A stretch of DNA of 64,000 nucleotides, from the NCBI GenBank assembly GCA_910576815.1, contig CAJTKA010000020.1:5789-69788 (forward strand), read 5' to 3'. The notes beneath the pieces are model-generated. The model was not told where the DNA came from. It was given only the letters and a program-made list of their open reading frames with translations, and ran no database searches. The position numbers were made by a program, and so were the translations under genes. The stretch is from an uncultured Lachnospiraceae bacterium (lineage in GTDB: Bacteria; Bacillota; Clostridia; Lachnospirales; Lachnospiraceae). Shown here piece by piece: positions 9,006-16,784 of this stretch; positions within the stretch are counted from its first letter, which is position 1, and every line of letters begins with the position of its first letter.

Positions 9006-9033
9006 AACAGGTCATCTTGGGGGATGACCTGTT
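9006..9033. terminator. Strong hairpin after the DUF1700 gene
   Basis: AACAGGTCATC (9006-9016) pairs perfectly with GATGACCTGTT (9023-9033), an 11-bp stem. The T run is poor on the plus strand (GAGGGGAG follows) and better on the minus strand, so strand and efficiency are uncertain. The rest of the stretch to 9278 is AT-rich with no gene visible. Confidence 0.45.
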
Positions 9034-9278
9034 GAGGGGAGTATAAAAAATTGATATAAGGGTCTGTAGGCGAAGAATGAAGGGGTATCTCCGTCTACAC
9101 TTATTATTATAGTCCTTTTTTGAAAAAAAGCAACAAAAAACAGTACCAAAGTACCAGCACCCCTTTTGGTGCATTTATCTAAAAAATAGTACTAAAGACC
9201 TAGTATGCTGCTGAATAAGTTTTTTGATTCTTTCTCATACTATTTTTGTAACACGAAACCAATCAGGAGGTATGGAAG

Positions 9279-9425
9279 ATGTCTAAAAACGATTTTAACC
9301 AGAACAGCCAGCAGAATGAGAAGCAGCAGGACAAGAACAATCAGAACAATTCCAAGAACAGTTCTAACAACAGCTCCAACAACAGCTCCAAGAACAGTTC
9401 TAACAGCAGCAAGGACAACTACTAA
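9279..9425 (+). CDS. Small Asn/Ser/Lys-rich protein (48 aa)
   Basis: The ATG at 9279 is preceded by a perfect AGGAGG (9265-9270) at 8 nt and ends in TAA 9423-9425. The 48-residue product starts MSKNDFNQNSQQNEKQQ and continues as repeats of Asn-Asn-Ser-Ser and Lys-Asn-Ser-Ser, ending KDNY. It has no hydrophobic core and should be disordered. The isolated gene has its own terminator directly downstream, so it is probably expressed as a monocistronic message. The composition loosely recalls small disordered stress or spore proteins, but no family is recognised. Confidence 0.75.
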   Translation: MSKNDFNQNSQQNEKQQDKNNQNNSKNSSNNSSNNSSKNSSNSSKDNY

Positions 9426-9439
9426 GCGCTGCCTGAGAG

Positions 9440-9464
9440 TGGAGGACGCAGAGTGCGTCCTCCA
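9440..9464 (+). terminator. Terminator of the small Asn/Ser-rich gene
   Basis: TGGAGGACGCA (9440-9450) pairs with TGCGTCCTCCA (9454-9464) around a GAG loop, an 11-bp perfect stem beginning 15 nt after the stop codon. The tail (TCTTAG) is only moderately T-rich. Confidence 0.7.
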
Positions 9465-9521
9465 TCTTAGTCGATACATATTTTTGACAGGGCAAATGCC
9501 GTGAAACGGCAGAAAACTCAG

Positions 9522-9550
9522 TTGACACAAATATCGTTACGGCATAAAAT
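9522..9550 (+). promoter_or_regulatory. Promoter predicted to give a leaderless mRNA
   Basis: TTGACA (9522-9527), a 17-nt spacer and TAAAAT (9545-9550). Only 6 nt separate the -10 box from the ATG at 9557, so transcription should begin at or beside the A of the start codon. No SD is present. Confidence 0.65.
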
Positions 9551-9556
9551 GTAGCT

Positions 9557-10705
9557 ATGGAAAAATTAGAGTATATCGTGCCCTGTCATTTTGGACTGGA
9601 GGCCGTACTAAAAAGAGAGCTCATGGATCTGGGGCTTGCGATCACCGCTGTGGAGGACGGCAGAGTTACTTTTGCCGGGGACTTTAGTGCGCTCTGCCGC
9701 GCCAATGTCTTTTTGCGCAGCGCGGAGAGGGTACTCATTAAGATAGGAAGTTTTCACGCGGAAACTTTTGAAGAATTGTTTCAGGGAACGCGATCGCTGC
9801 CCTGGGAGGCTTATATCCCGAAGGATGGGAGATTTTGGGTGGCAAAGGCGGCCAGCGTCAAAAGTAAGCTTTTCAGTCCTTCCGATATTCAGTCGGTGAT
9901 GAAAAAAGCCATGGTGGAGCGGATGAGGAGCGTTTACCATATCGACTGGTTTGCGGAAAGCGGCGCAGGCTATCCTGTCCGTGTTTTTATTAAAAAAGAC
10001 GAAGTGACAGTGGGACTTGACACCTCGGGAGAATCCTTACATAAACGAGGATATCGCAAACTCGTGGCAAAGGCCCCGATCGCGGAGAATCTGGCGGCAG
10101 CGCTTCTGATGCTGACGCCCTGGCGGGGAGACCGCATCCTGATCGATCCTTTTTGCGGCAGCGGAACGATCCCCATTGAGGCGGCTATGATGGCGGCGCA
10201 TATCGCGCCCGGTAAAAACAGGAGTTTTTTGGCACAGGAGTGGACAAACCTGATTCCTAAGCGACTTTGGACGGATGCCCGCAAAGAAGCGGCGGATGGG
10301 GAAGACTTTACGGTGCAGACACAGATCCAGGGCTATGATATTAACGAGGAAATGGTCTCCATTGCCAGGGCAAATGCGCGTCTTGCAGGGGTGGAGGAGT
10401 TGATCCATTTTCAGCAAAGAGGTGTGGAGCAGCTCAGCCACGCAAAGAAATATGGCTTTATTCTGACCAATCCTCCCTACGGGGAGCGGCTGGAGGAGAA
10501 AGAAAATCTGCAGGCGCTGTATCGGATGCTGGGAGAGCGATTTCGGGCGTTGGATTCCTGGTCCATGTATGTGATCACCGCCTACGAGCAAGCGGAATCT
10601 GCCATCGGTAAAAAGGCTGACAAGAACAGAAAACTGTACAATGGTATGATGAAAACCTATTTTTATCAATATATGGGTCCAAAACCCACCGGGAGTAAAA
10701 AATAA
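9557..10705 (+). CDS. THUMP-domain class I RNA methyltransferase (RlmL/YpsC family)
   Basis: Predicted S-adenosylmethionine-dependent N2-guanine methyltransferase acting on 23S rRNA. The 382 residues comprise an N-terminal ferredoxin-like/THUMP region (about 1-155) and a Rossmann methyltransferase domain with DPFCGSGT (about 198-205, SAM binding) and the catalytic NPPYGER motif (about 307-313). It is the length of the Gram-positive single-domain form, not the fused E. coli RlmKL. First gene of an apparent four-gene operon; the next ATG lies 2 nt after its stop. No SD precedes the ATG, consistent with a leaderless transcript. Confidence 0.92.
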   Translation: MEKLEYIVPCHFGLEAVLKRELMDLGLAITAVEDGRVTFAGDFSALCRANVFLRSAERVLIKIGSFHAETFEELFQGTRSLPWEAYIPKDGRFWVAKAASVKSKLFSPSDIQSVMKKAMVERMRSVYHIDWFAESGAGYPVRVFIKKDEVTVGLDTSGESLHKRGYRKLVAKAPIAENLAAALLMLTPWRGDRILIDPFCGSGTIPIEAAMMAAHIAPGKNRSFLAQEWTNLIPKRLWTDARKEAADGEDFTVQTQIQGYDINEEMVSIARANARLAGVEELIHFQQRGVEQLSHAKKYGFILTNPPYGERLEEKENLQALYRMLGERFRALDSWSMYVITAYEQAESAIGKKADKNRKLYNGMMKTYFYQYMGPKPTGSKK

Positions 10706-10707
10706 GA

Positions 10708-11784
10708 ATGGCACAGATACAGAGTTTGATGAGAAGCGCATTGGTATATTGTATTCTGTTCGTGGCGGCGGCGATGAGTGTGATGCTGTATTATTCCGCC
10801 ACAAAGACGGTGGATGTGCCGGATGTCGCGCAGGATGAAGTGGTTTCCTCTACGCAGCAAAAGGCGGAGCCGGACATTCCCGTGGGGAGTGATGAAATCA
10901 GAATTGACCGAAACAGTCAATCTACAAATTATTTTTGCGTGCCCATACCCGAGGGCGTAAAGGCGGAGGAAATCGTATTAGAAAATCATTATATGAACGA
11001 GGAGCTTTGGGTGAGCATCCAATCTTCCCAACCCGCGATATTTCAGGAGTTCTACGCTGCGAACGGTGTTTATGGAAACAGCGGTTGTGTTGTGGACGGC
11101 CATTTTGAAGCGGGTGAGGAGAGAACATATCTGCGCTTCGCGCTGGATGGCGTGTACGAGTATCGCAGTATTTTTGAGGATCATATTCTGTATTTGGAAT
11201 TTGTACCGCCCAAGGAAGCATACGAGAAAGTCGTGGTGATCGACCCGGCCTACGGCGGCGAGGAGATTGGTGTGACGGGGAAAGGCGTCGTGGCAAAGGA
11301 TGTTACCCTCAACATTGCAAAGGCTCTGAAAACGAAATTCGATGAAAGCGATATCAAGGTATATTATACCAGGATGGATGACAGCAATCCCGCATCTGCG
11401 GACAGAGTGGAGCTTGCTGCGGCGACCAAGGCGGATATGCTGATCCGAATCGAGGTGAGCGGTGACGAGAACAGTAAACTTTACGGCACCACGGCAATTT
11501 ACAACAGTCAGTTTTTTATTCCCGGTTTTGGCAATGTAGAGCTGGCCGATCTTTTGGAGCGGGAGGTGGTTACTTCCATCAGCGGTAAGGCAGGCGGTCT
11601 GGTGGAAGCAACGCAGGCGGACGAAGTCATTGGCGGCGCAACGGTCCCGGCAGCGGCGATTCAGGTAGGATACCTCACGAACAGTCAGGAGGCGATCCTC
11701 TTGCAGCGGGAAGATTATATTGAACGAATCGCGGATGGAATCTATAATGCAATCGTAAAGGCATATGAGGAGTACAAAAAGTGA
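10708..11784 (+). CDS. Membrane-anchored amidase_3-fold protein lacking all catalytic residues
   Basis: 358 residues: an N-terminal membrane anchor (about 11-29), an extracytoplasmic beta-rich region (about 60-167) and an N-acetylmuramoyl-L-alanine amidase (amidase_3) fold at about 174-355. The family's zinc and catalytic residues are all replaced: GHGG is AYGG (Tyr182), the zinc Glu is Ala196, the SIH histidine is Glu249 and the catalytic Glu of VE-GF is Gln319. The fold-defining context is otherwise well kept (VVVIDP, KDVTLNIAKAL, YYTRMDD, GYLTNSQEA). It is probably a non-enzymatic peptidoglycan-binding or regulatory protein. It overlaps rdgB by 4 nt (GTGA). Confidence 0.85.
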   Translation: MAQIQSLMRSALVYCILFVAAAMSVMLYYSATKTVDVPDVAQDEVVSSTQQKAEPDIPVGSDEIRIDRNSQSTNYFCVPIPEGVKAEEIVLENHYMNEELWVSIQSSQPAIFQEFYAANGVYGNSGCVVDGHFEAGEERTYLRFALDGVYEYRSIFEDHILYLEFVPPKEAYEKVVVIDPAYGGEEIGVTGKGVVAKDVTLNIAKALKTKFDESDIKVYYTRMDDSNPASADRVELAAATKADMLIRIEVSGDENSKLYGTTAIYNSQFFIPGFGNVELADLLEREVVTSISGKAGGLVEATQADEVIGGATVPAAAIQVGYLTNSQEAILLQREDYIERIADGIYNAIVKAYEEYKK

Positions 11785-12395
11785 AGATCATATTTGCGAC
11801 GGGAAATGAGGGAAAGATGCGGGAAATCCGCGCGATCCTTGCGGATGTGGAGGCAAAGATCCTTTCCATGAAGGAGGCGGGACTGTGCCTCGATATTGAG
11901 GAAGATGGCGAAAGTTTTGCGGAGAATGCCCTGATCAAGGCACGGGCCGTGGCGGATGCACTTGCGGCGGCGGACGGATTTCATGATTGTATTGTGCTGG
12001 CGGATGATTCGGGGTTGGAAATCGACTGCTTACAGGGGGAGCCGGGGATTCACTCGGCAAGATACCTGGGGGAGGAGACGCCCTTTGATGTAAAGAGCAG
12101 GGATCTGCTCAGGAGAATGGAGCAAGTGCCGGATGAGGAGCGCAGCGCCAGATTTGTCTGCGCGATCGCGGCAGTGTTTGCGGGCGGCGAGACCGTTACG
12201 ACCAGAGGAACCATCGAGGGCAGGATCGGCTATGATCTTAAGGGCGATAACGGTTTCGGCTACGATCCCATCTTTTACCTGCCGGAATACGGGCGTACGG
12301 CGGCGGAGCTTACCGATGACGAAAAGAATCAGATCAGTCACAGGAGCAGGGCGCTTGCGCGGATGAAAGAAGAACTGAAGAAAAGGGGATTTTAG
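11781..12395 (+). CDS. rdgB: XTP/dITP diphosphatase (HAM1/RdgB family)
   Basis: Hydrolyses non-canonical purine nucleoside triphosphates (ITP, dITP, XTP) to monophosphates, keeping them out of nucleic acids. At 204 residues with ATGNEGKMREI at the N-terminus, ADDSGLEID, FGYDPIF and SHRSRAL, it shows all the family signatures. The GTG start at 11781 overlaps the preceding TGA (GTGA), a sign of coupled translation. A YfcE-type phosphoesterase follows after 8 nt, the usual Firmicute pairing. Confidence 0.94.
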   Translation: MKIIFATGNEGKMREIRAILADVEAKILSMKEAGLCLDIEEDGESFAENALIKARAVADALAAADGFHDCIVLADDSGLEIDCLQGEPGIHSARYLGEETPFDVKSRDLLRRMEQVPDEERSARFVCAIAAVFAGGETVTTRGTIEGRIGYDLKGDNGFGYDPIFYLPEYGRTAAELTDDEKNQISHRSRALARMKEELKKRGF

Positions 12396-12403
12396 GGAAA
12401 CAT

Positions 12404-12886
12404 ATGAGAGTCTTGATCGTGAGCGACAGCCATCGATATAATGAGAACCTGTTTCGGGTCTTAGAGCAGACAGGCCCTTACGATATGCTGATCCACTGCG
12501 GCGATGTGGAAGGAAGCGAACATATCATCAGTGAAAGGGCGGGCTGCCCCGTAGAGATGGTGCAGGGCAATAACGACTTCTTTTCTGCGTTGCCCAGGGA
12601 AAAGGAGTTTATGGTCGGGCAGTATAAAGTCTGGCTGACCCACGGGCATCATTACAATATCGCCATGAATACGGAGACCATTAGGCAGGAGGCAATCGCC
12701 AGAGAGGTCGATATCGTGATGTGCGGCCACTCGCACAGGCCCGTCGTGGAGATCGGTGCGGCAGTCACCCTCATCAATCCCGGCAGCATCAGTTATCCCA
12801 GACAGGAGAACCGCAGACCCAGCTATATCCTTATGGAGCTTGACCGGGCAGGGGAAGCGCATTATACGGTCAACTATGTATCCTAA
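12404..12886 (+). CDS. YfcE/MJ0936-family metallophosphoesterase
   Basis: 160 residues with the calcineurin-like metal ligands in order: SDSH (near 7-10), HCGDVEG, GNND, THGHHYN and GHSHRP. Family members are manganese-dependent phosphodiesterases with broad in vitro activity and unclear substrates. It lies 8 nt after rdgB and ends the operon that begins with the methyltransferase. AGGG precedes the ATG. Confidence 0.9.
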   Translation: MRVLIVSDSHRYNENLFRVLEQTGPYDMLIHCGDVEGSEHIISERAGCPVEMVQGNNDFFSALPREKEFMVGQYKVWLTHGHHYNIAMNTETIRQEAIAREVDIVMCGHSHRPVVEIGAAVTLINPGSISYPRQENRRPSYILMELDRAGEAHYTVNYVS

Positions 12887-12940
12887 CGGTTTGGCCGGGC
12901 CCGGACGTGGGCTGAACAGTGTGAACTGTGAAAAAAGCGG

Positions 12941-12969
12941 TTGACAGAAAAAAGGCAATATTATATAAT
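12941..12969 (+). promoter_or_regulatory. Consensus promoter of tRNA-Pro (and possibly tRNA-Gly)
   Basis: TTGACA (12941-12946), a 17-nt spacer and TATAAT (12964-12969): a perfect sigma-A promoter, about 35 nt upstream of the mature tRNA-Pro. Confidence 0.88.
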
Positions 12970-13004
12970 GTTAAATGCGTTGTGAGACGGCGGCAGTTTA
13001 CTTG

Positions 13005-13079
13005 CGGGGTGTGGCTCAGCTTGGCTAGAGCGCCTGGTTTGGGACCAGGAGGTCGCAGGTTCGAATCCTGTCACCCCGA
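13005..13079 (+). tRNA. tRNA-Pro (anticodon TGG)
   Basis: A 75-nt cloverleaf. Acceptor CGGGGTG pairs with CACCCCG, discriminator A, anticodon loop TTTGGGA gives TGG, and the T loop is GTTCGAATC. CCA is not encoded. Downstream (13114-13149) lie two tandem 17-nt copies of TCCCGAAGGGATTTACT, each a small hairpin, before tRNA-Gly. Confidence 0.95.
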
Positions 13080-13204
13080 GGATGCGAAGCAATCCTCGAA
13101 AGTTGAAAGTTAATCCCGAAGGGATTTACTTCTCCCGAAGGGATTTACTCTACCCAACGCAGAAGATCCGCGGCAGTGCGGGAAAACAAAATCATATTCA
13201 TTAT

Positions 13205-13275
13205 GCAGGTGTAGTTCAATGGTAGAACACCAGCCTTCCAAGCTGGATACGTGGGTTCGATTCCCATCACCTGCT
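13205..13275 (+). tRNA. tRNA-Gly (anticodon TCC)
   Basis: A 71-nt cloverleaf. Acceptor GCAGGTG pairs with CACCTGC, discriminator T, anticodon loop CTTCCAA gives TCC. A T6 tract follows immediately. No separate promoter is evident, so it may be transcribed with tRNA-Pro. Confidence 0.94.
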
Positions 13276-13372
13276 TTTTTCTTTTGTTCGAAAAAAGCCT
13301 GCGGACAGTCGCTTGCATGCTGGCCGGCTCATGAAAAGCCGGCCGCAGATGTGCCTGTTTCAAGGAACAGGT

Positions 13373-14278
13373 TTATTTCCCGATCTTTCGCACGGGCCGT
13401 AGTACCTCATAGCCGATCACCTCGGGATAATGGCGTTGGTAATCGTTGCAGACATCCTCGTTCCATTCGTAGCCTTGCGCTTTGGGATCATAATTCCATG
13501 CCAGCGTTTCCACCTTACTCATCGCCGCACCGTTATCCTTTAGAAAATCAAAAGGCGGGTGAAAGAATACCAGATAATCACTGGCAGGCAGTTTCCTGAG
13601 CTCAAATCCCTCCGGGATCACGCCCTGATAATCCTCAGGCACGCCAAAGCCGTAAAAATAACCTTTTTTTCCGTTCTCGTAAAACCATCCCGCCGTATGA
13701 CAGGTGACGATCGGATGGGAGACGTGACTCATGCTGTCTATGATTCCGCAGATATTGTCATAGTCGTGTCGGTTCCCAAAAACTCCGTAATCAGCGGCGT
13801 CGATATCCCAGACGCCAATATAGCCGTGCGCGGGAATGTGTTCTACACGAACGTGCGCTTCCGTTAATAATGTCTGATTCATGGTCGAACCTCCTTTATT
13901 ATCATAATGTTCCGGAAGGAAGACGACTTTGGGAGTGGAAAGAGTGATGGGAACGGGATTTTTCCGATATGCTGCCGGTGTACACCCGAAAGCATTCATA
14001 AAAGCCCTCGTCAGGGCCTCCTGTGAGGAAAATCCGTATTTTACGGCAATATCAAAGATGCGGGCGTTGGTATCCCTTATCTCTAATGCAGCCAAGGCGA
14101 GCCGTCTGCCGGCAACGTAGCTCTTAAAAGTCATTCCCGTGATCTCATGAAAGTGACTGGAACAGTAATACGGCGAATAGCCGATCTGTCTGGACATTTC
14201 CATAAGAGTCGGATTGTCTGCCAGATGTGCTTCTACCCAGTTTATCATGTTTTGTACGGTCTCATTCCACGCAAACAA
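13373..14278 (-). CDS. AraC-family regulator with GyrI-like C-terminal domain
   Basis: About 301 residues. Two AraC helix-turn-helix motifs occupy the N-terminal 100 residues (LMEMSRQIGYSPYYCSSHFHEITG; IFDIAVKYGFSSQEALTRAFMNAFG). A C-terminal GyrI/Rob-type small-molecule-binding domain follows (WDIDAADYGVFGNRHDYDN to the end). This order, DNA-binding domain first, is the Rob/TetD arrangement often tied to drug or stress response. The frame is open to 14305, but a perfect AGGAGG (14286-14291) lies inside that extension, 7 nt before TTG 14278, which is therefore the likely start. Confidence 0.85.
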   Translation of the reverse strand: MFAWNETVQNMINWVEAHLADNPTLMEMSRQIGYSPYYCSSHFHEITGMTFKSYVAGRRLALAALEIRDTNARIFDIAVKYGFSSQEALTRAFMNAFGCTPAAYRKNPVPITLSTPKVVFLPEHYDNKGGSTMNQTLLTEAHVRVEHIPAHGYIGVWDIDAADYGVFGNRHDYDNICGIIDSMSHVSHPIVTCHTAGWFYENGKKGYFYGFGVPEDYQGVIPEGFELRKLPASDYLVFFHPPFDFLKDNGAAMSKVETLAWNYDPKAQGYEWNEDVCNDYQRHYPEVIGYEVLRPVRKIGK

Positions 14279-14389
14279 ATCGTTTCCTCCTGTCAAAATC
14301 ATCATAGCACAGAATCATGGCCAAATCTTTGATATATGTTGTACTTTATTCTTTCCATAAATAATATCATAAAAGCGGATTTTTTCTGA

Positions 14390-14418
14390 TTGACAAGACC
14401 ACTTTGATATGCTAGAGT
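14390..14418 (+). promoter_or_regulatory. Promoter of the Arg-His-Gln-Lys tRNA cluster
   Basis: TTGACA (14390-14395), a 17-nt spacer and extended -10 TGC-TAGAGT (14413-14418). A TATAAT at 14418-14423 is too far from this -35 box. It points to the tRNA cluster starting at 14497. Confidence 0.6.
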
Positions 14419-14496
14419 ATAATTTGTGCTGGATGAGTGTGCAGTCGTGCGCCCATTACACAGGAAGAAACGGGGCGTTAGATCCGCGTTTCGCAC

Positions 14497-14570
<74 letters not shown>

Positions 14571-14613
14571 TTTCTTTTGTCATATGGGATATGTTCTGTA
14601 CGGCAAAATATAT

Positions 14614-14688
14614 GGTGGGTATGGCGCAGTTGGCTAGCGCGCCAGATTGTGGCTCTGGAGGCCGAGGGTTCGAGTCCCTCTATCCACC
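14614..14688 (+). tRNA. tRNA-His (anticodon GTG)
   Basis: Acceptor GTGGGTA pairs with TATCCAC, with an encoded extra G at position -1 (14614) opposite discriminator C, the hallmark of tRNA-His. Anticodon loop TTGTGGC gives GTG. Confidence 0.95.
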
Positions 14689-14729
14689 TTTCGCGGGAAT
14701 GTGCAAAGCACTGCCTGTATTACCAATAA

Positions 14730-14801
14730 TGGGCTATCGCCAAGGGGTAAGGCACAGGACTTTGACTCCTGCATTCGCTGGTTCAAATCCAGCTAGCCCA
14801 G
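14730..14801 (+). tRNA. tRNA-Gln (anticodon TTG)
   Basis: Acceptor TGGGCTA pairs with TAGCCCA, discriminator G, anticodon loop CTTTGAC gives TTG. 72 nt. Confidence 0.95.
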
Positions 14802-14806
14802 CTTAT

Positions 14807-14879
14807 GGACCACTAGCTCAGTCGGTAGAGCACCTGACTTTTAATCAGGTTGTCGGGGGTTCGAATCCCCCGTGGTTCA
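14807..14879 (+). tRNA. tRNA-Lys (anticodon TTT)
   Basis: Acceptor GGACCAC pairs with GTGGTTC (one G-T pair), discriminator A, anticodon loop CTTTTAA gives TTT. It begins 5 nt after tRNA-Gln, so the two are processed from one transcript. Confidence 0.95.
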
Positions 14880-15007
14880 CTGAAGGATATTTACGCCTTT
14901 GGAAAATGATATGGCTTACTTTGGCCGAACGTTTGAGTGCAGAGATTTTTTGCATATCAGACGTTTATTTTATTCAATGAAAAAAGGGAATCTCAGAATG
15001 GAGGACA

Positions 15008-15114
15008 GTGTGAAAAATCACACTGATGTGCTGATTTTTCACACGCGACTTTGAGCAAGAGCATCTCAAAGTCGTTGATGGCAGATGAGAAACTGCATTC
15101 GCAGATTTCTCATC
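15008..15114 (+). repeat. Triple-hairpin leader element, copy 2 (upstream of first MATE gene)
   Basis: Hairpin 1 pairs GTGTGAAAAATCA (15008-15020) with TGATTTTTCACAC (15032-15044) and carries an inner CAC/GTG stem capped by TGAT. Hairpin 2 pairs CGACTTTGAG (15046-15055) with CTCAAAGTCG (15065-15074). Hairpin 3 pairs GATGAGAAA (15084-15092) with TTTCTCATC (15106-15114), extended by CTGC/GCAG. GGAGG at 15000-15004 precedes a mini-ORF, GTG 15010 to TGA 15054, encoding MKNHTDVLIFHTRL. An overlapping TTG frame from 15051 continues into the transporter. Confidence 0.8.
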
Positions 15115-15152
15115 GCCTCTTTGCAACAAGCTGCTCAGAAATGAGGATTCGT

Positions 15153-16577
15153 ATGGAACAGACAAAAGAGAACAAAATGGGCACGATGCCTGTCAATAAG
15201 CTGCTGGTCAGTATGTCACTTCCGATGATGGTGTCTATGCTGGTGCAGGCGCTCTACAATGTGGTAGATTCCATTTTCGTCTCCCGCATCAACGAGAACG
15301 CACTGACAGCCGTGTCACTTGCATTTCCGATCCAGACACTGATGATCGCCGTGGCGGGCGGCACCTGTGTCGGTATCAACGCCGTGCTTTCTAAGGCGCT
15401 CGGCGAGAAAGAGCAGGAGCGTGCGGATAACACGGCAGTCAGCGGTATTGTGCTGATGGCAGCCAGCTATATATTGTTTTTGCTGGTGGGGTTGTTTGCC
15501 ACGCGCGCCTTCTATCTCAGTCAGACGGACGATGCGCAGATCGTGGAATATGGCGTGCAGTATTTGAGTATCGTATGTATCTGTTCTTTCGGATTGTTTG
15601 CGCAGTTTGTATTTGAACGCCTCTTACAGTCCACGGGCAGAACGTTCTATATTATGATTACCCAGGGGACAGGCGCCATCATCAATATCATTTTGGATCC
15701 GATCTTTATTTTTGGATTGTTCGGGATGCCGAAAATGGGCGTTGCGGGCGCGGCAGTGGCTACGATCATGGGACAGATCATCGCGGGCACGATTGCGATG
15801 GTGCTCAATTTTACGAAAAATGAAGATATCCATATCCGTTTTAAGGGATTTAAGCTGGAGCGGGAGATCGTGGGGATGATCTATAAGATCGGCGTCCCTT
15901 CCATGATCATGCAGGCCATCGGTTCGGTGATGACTTATGGCATGAATAAGATCCTGATTTCCTTTACGCCCACGGCAACGGCGGTGTTTGGCGTGTACTT
16001 TAAGCTGCAGAGCTTTATCTTTATGCCGGTGTTTGGCTTAAACAACGGGCTGGTGCCGATCTTGGCGTACAATTACGGCGCGGGCAGAAGGGACCGTTTT
16101 ATTCAGGCGATGAAGTGCGCGATTTTGTATGCGGCTTGTATCATGGCGCTTGGCGTAGTCATTTTCCAGGCCATACCGGAGATCCTGCTGGGCTTTTTCT
16201 CCGCGTCTGATGAAATGCTGCGGATCGGGGTGCCGGCGCTGCGCATTATCTGTATCAGTTTTCTGCCTGCGGCTTTCGGTATTGTTTGCGGTACGGCTTT
16301 TCAGGCGCTCGGCTATGCAGTCTACAGTATGTTTGTTTCCATGGCGAGACAGCTCGTGGTACTTTTGCCTGCGGCCTTTCTGCTGTCATTGTCCGGGCAG
16401 GTGACCTATGTGTGGTGGGCGTTCCCGATCGCTGAGATCATGTCTCTGACGATGACGGTGATCTTTTTGGTGAGGATCAACAACAGGGTGATTCGATATA
16501 TCGGAGAAGAACCGGCAGAGGCGGCAAGACGCCGACTGAATGACGGCGGAGTCGTTGACAGAGCGCAGGGAAAATGA
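15153..16577 (+). CDS. MATE-family efflux transporter
   Basis: A 474-residue, 12-helix Na+- or H+-coupled multidrug/metabolite exporter in the cytoplasmic membrane. The N-terminal signature (MGTMPVNKLLVSMSLPMMVSMLVQALYNVVDSIFVSR) and the second-half repeat (PVFGLNNGLVPILAYNYGAGRRDR) are typical of MATE proteins. The ATG at 15153, with GAGG 6 nt upstream, starts the conserved N-terminus. An in-frame TTG at 15051 would add residues encoded by the hairpin leader. The tRNA-Leu promoter overlaps its last codons. Substrate unknown. Confidence 0.92.
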   Translation: MEQTKENKMGTMPVNKLLVSMSLPMMVSMLVQALYNVVDSIFVSRINENALTAVSLAFPIQTLMIAVAGGTCVGINAVLSKALGEKEQERADNTAVSGIVLMAASYILFLLVGLFATRAFYLSQTDDAQIVEYGVQYLSIVCICSFGLFAQFVFERLLQSTGRTFYIMITQGTGAIINIILDPIFIFGLFGMPKMGVAGAAVATIMGQIIAGTIAMVLNFTKNEDIHIRFKGFKLEREIVGMIYKIGVPSMIMQAIGSVMTYGMNKILISFTPTATAVFGVYFKLQSFIFMPVFGLNNGLVPILAYNYGAGRRDRFIQAMKCAILYAACIMALGVVIFQAIPEILLGFFSASDEMLRIGVPALRIICISFLPAAFGIVCGTAFQALGYAVYSMFVSMARQLVVLLPAAFLLSLSGQVTYVWWAFPIAEIMSLTMTVIFLVRINNRVIRYIGEEPAEAARRRLNDGGVVDRAQGK

Positions 16578-16583
16578 TATGAT
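16555..16583 (+). promoter_or_regulatory. tRNA-Leu promoter overlapping the MATE stop codon
   Basis: TTGACA (16555-16560), a 17-nt spacer and TATGAT (16578-16583). The -35 box lies inside the last codons of the MATE gene. Confidence 0.8.
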
Positions 16584-16640
16584 ACATGGGCGGACGAAGA
16601 AGAATGACACACGTGTCGTTTTGTGTCGTCTGCATGATCT

Positions 16641-16720
<80 letters not shown>

Positions 16721-16725
16721 TAAAC

Positions 16726-16770
16726 AAGGGCTTTCTGGACATTTTGAGTGTCTTGAAAGCCCTTATTTTT
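16726..16770 (+). terminator. tRNA-Leu terminator
   Basis: AAGGGCTTTC (16726-16735) pairs with GAAAGCCCTT (16755-16764), with an inner GACA/TGTC stem, followed by ATTTTT. Confidence 0.9.
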
Positions 16771-16784
16771 GCGTTTGACAGCAA

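Noticed and set aside
9006..9033. Hairpin considered as a full rho-independent terminator of the DUF1700 gene
   Set aside because: No T tract on the plus strand; kept only as a low-confidence terminator.
13111..13149. Two tandem 17-nt repeats after tRNA-Pro considered as a CRISPR or integration array
   Set aside because: Only two units, 2-nt spacing, each a simple hairpin; no cas genes or spacers anywhere in the window.
14418..14423. TATAAT as -10 of the tRNA-Arg promoter
   Set aside because: Spacing from TTGACA is 22 nt; the TGC-TAGAGT at 14413 fits 17 nt better.
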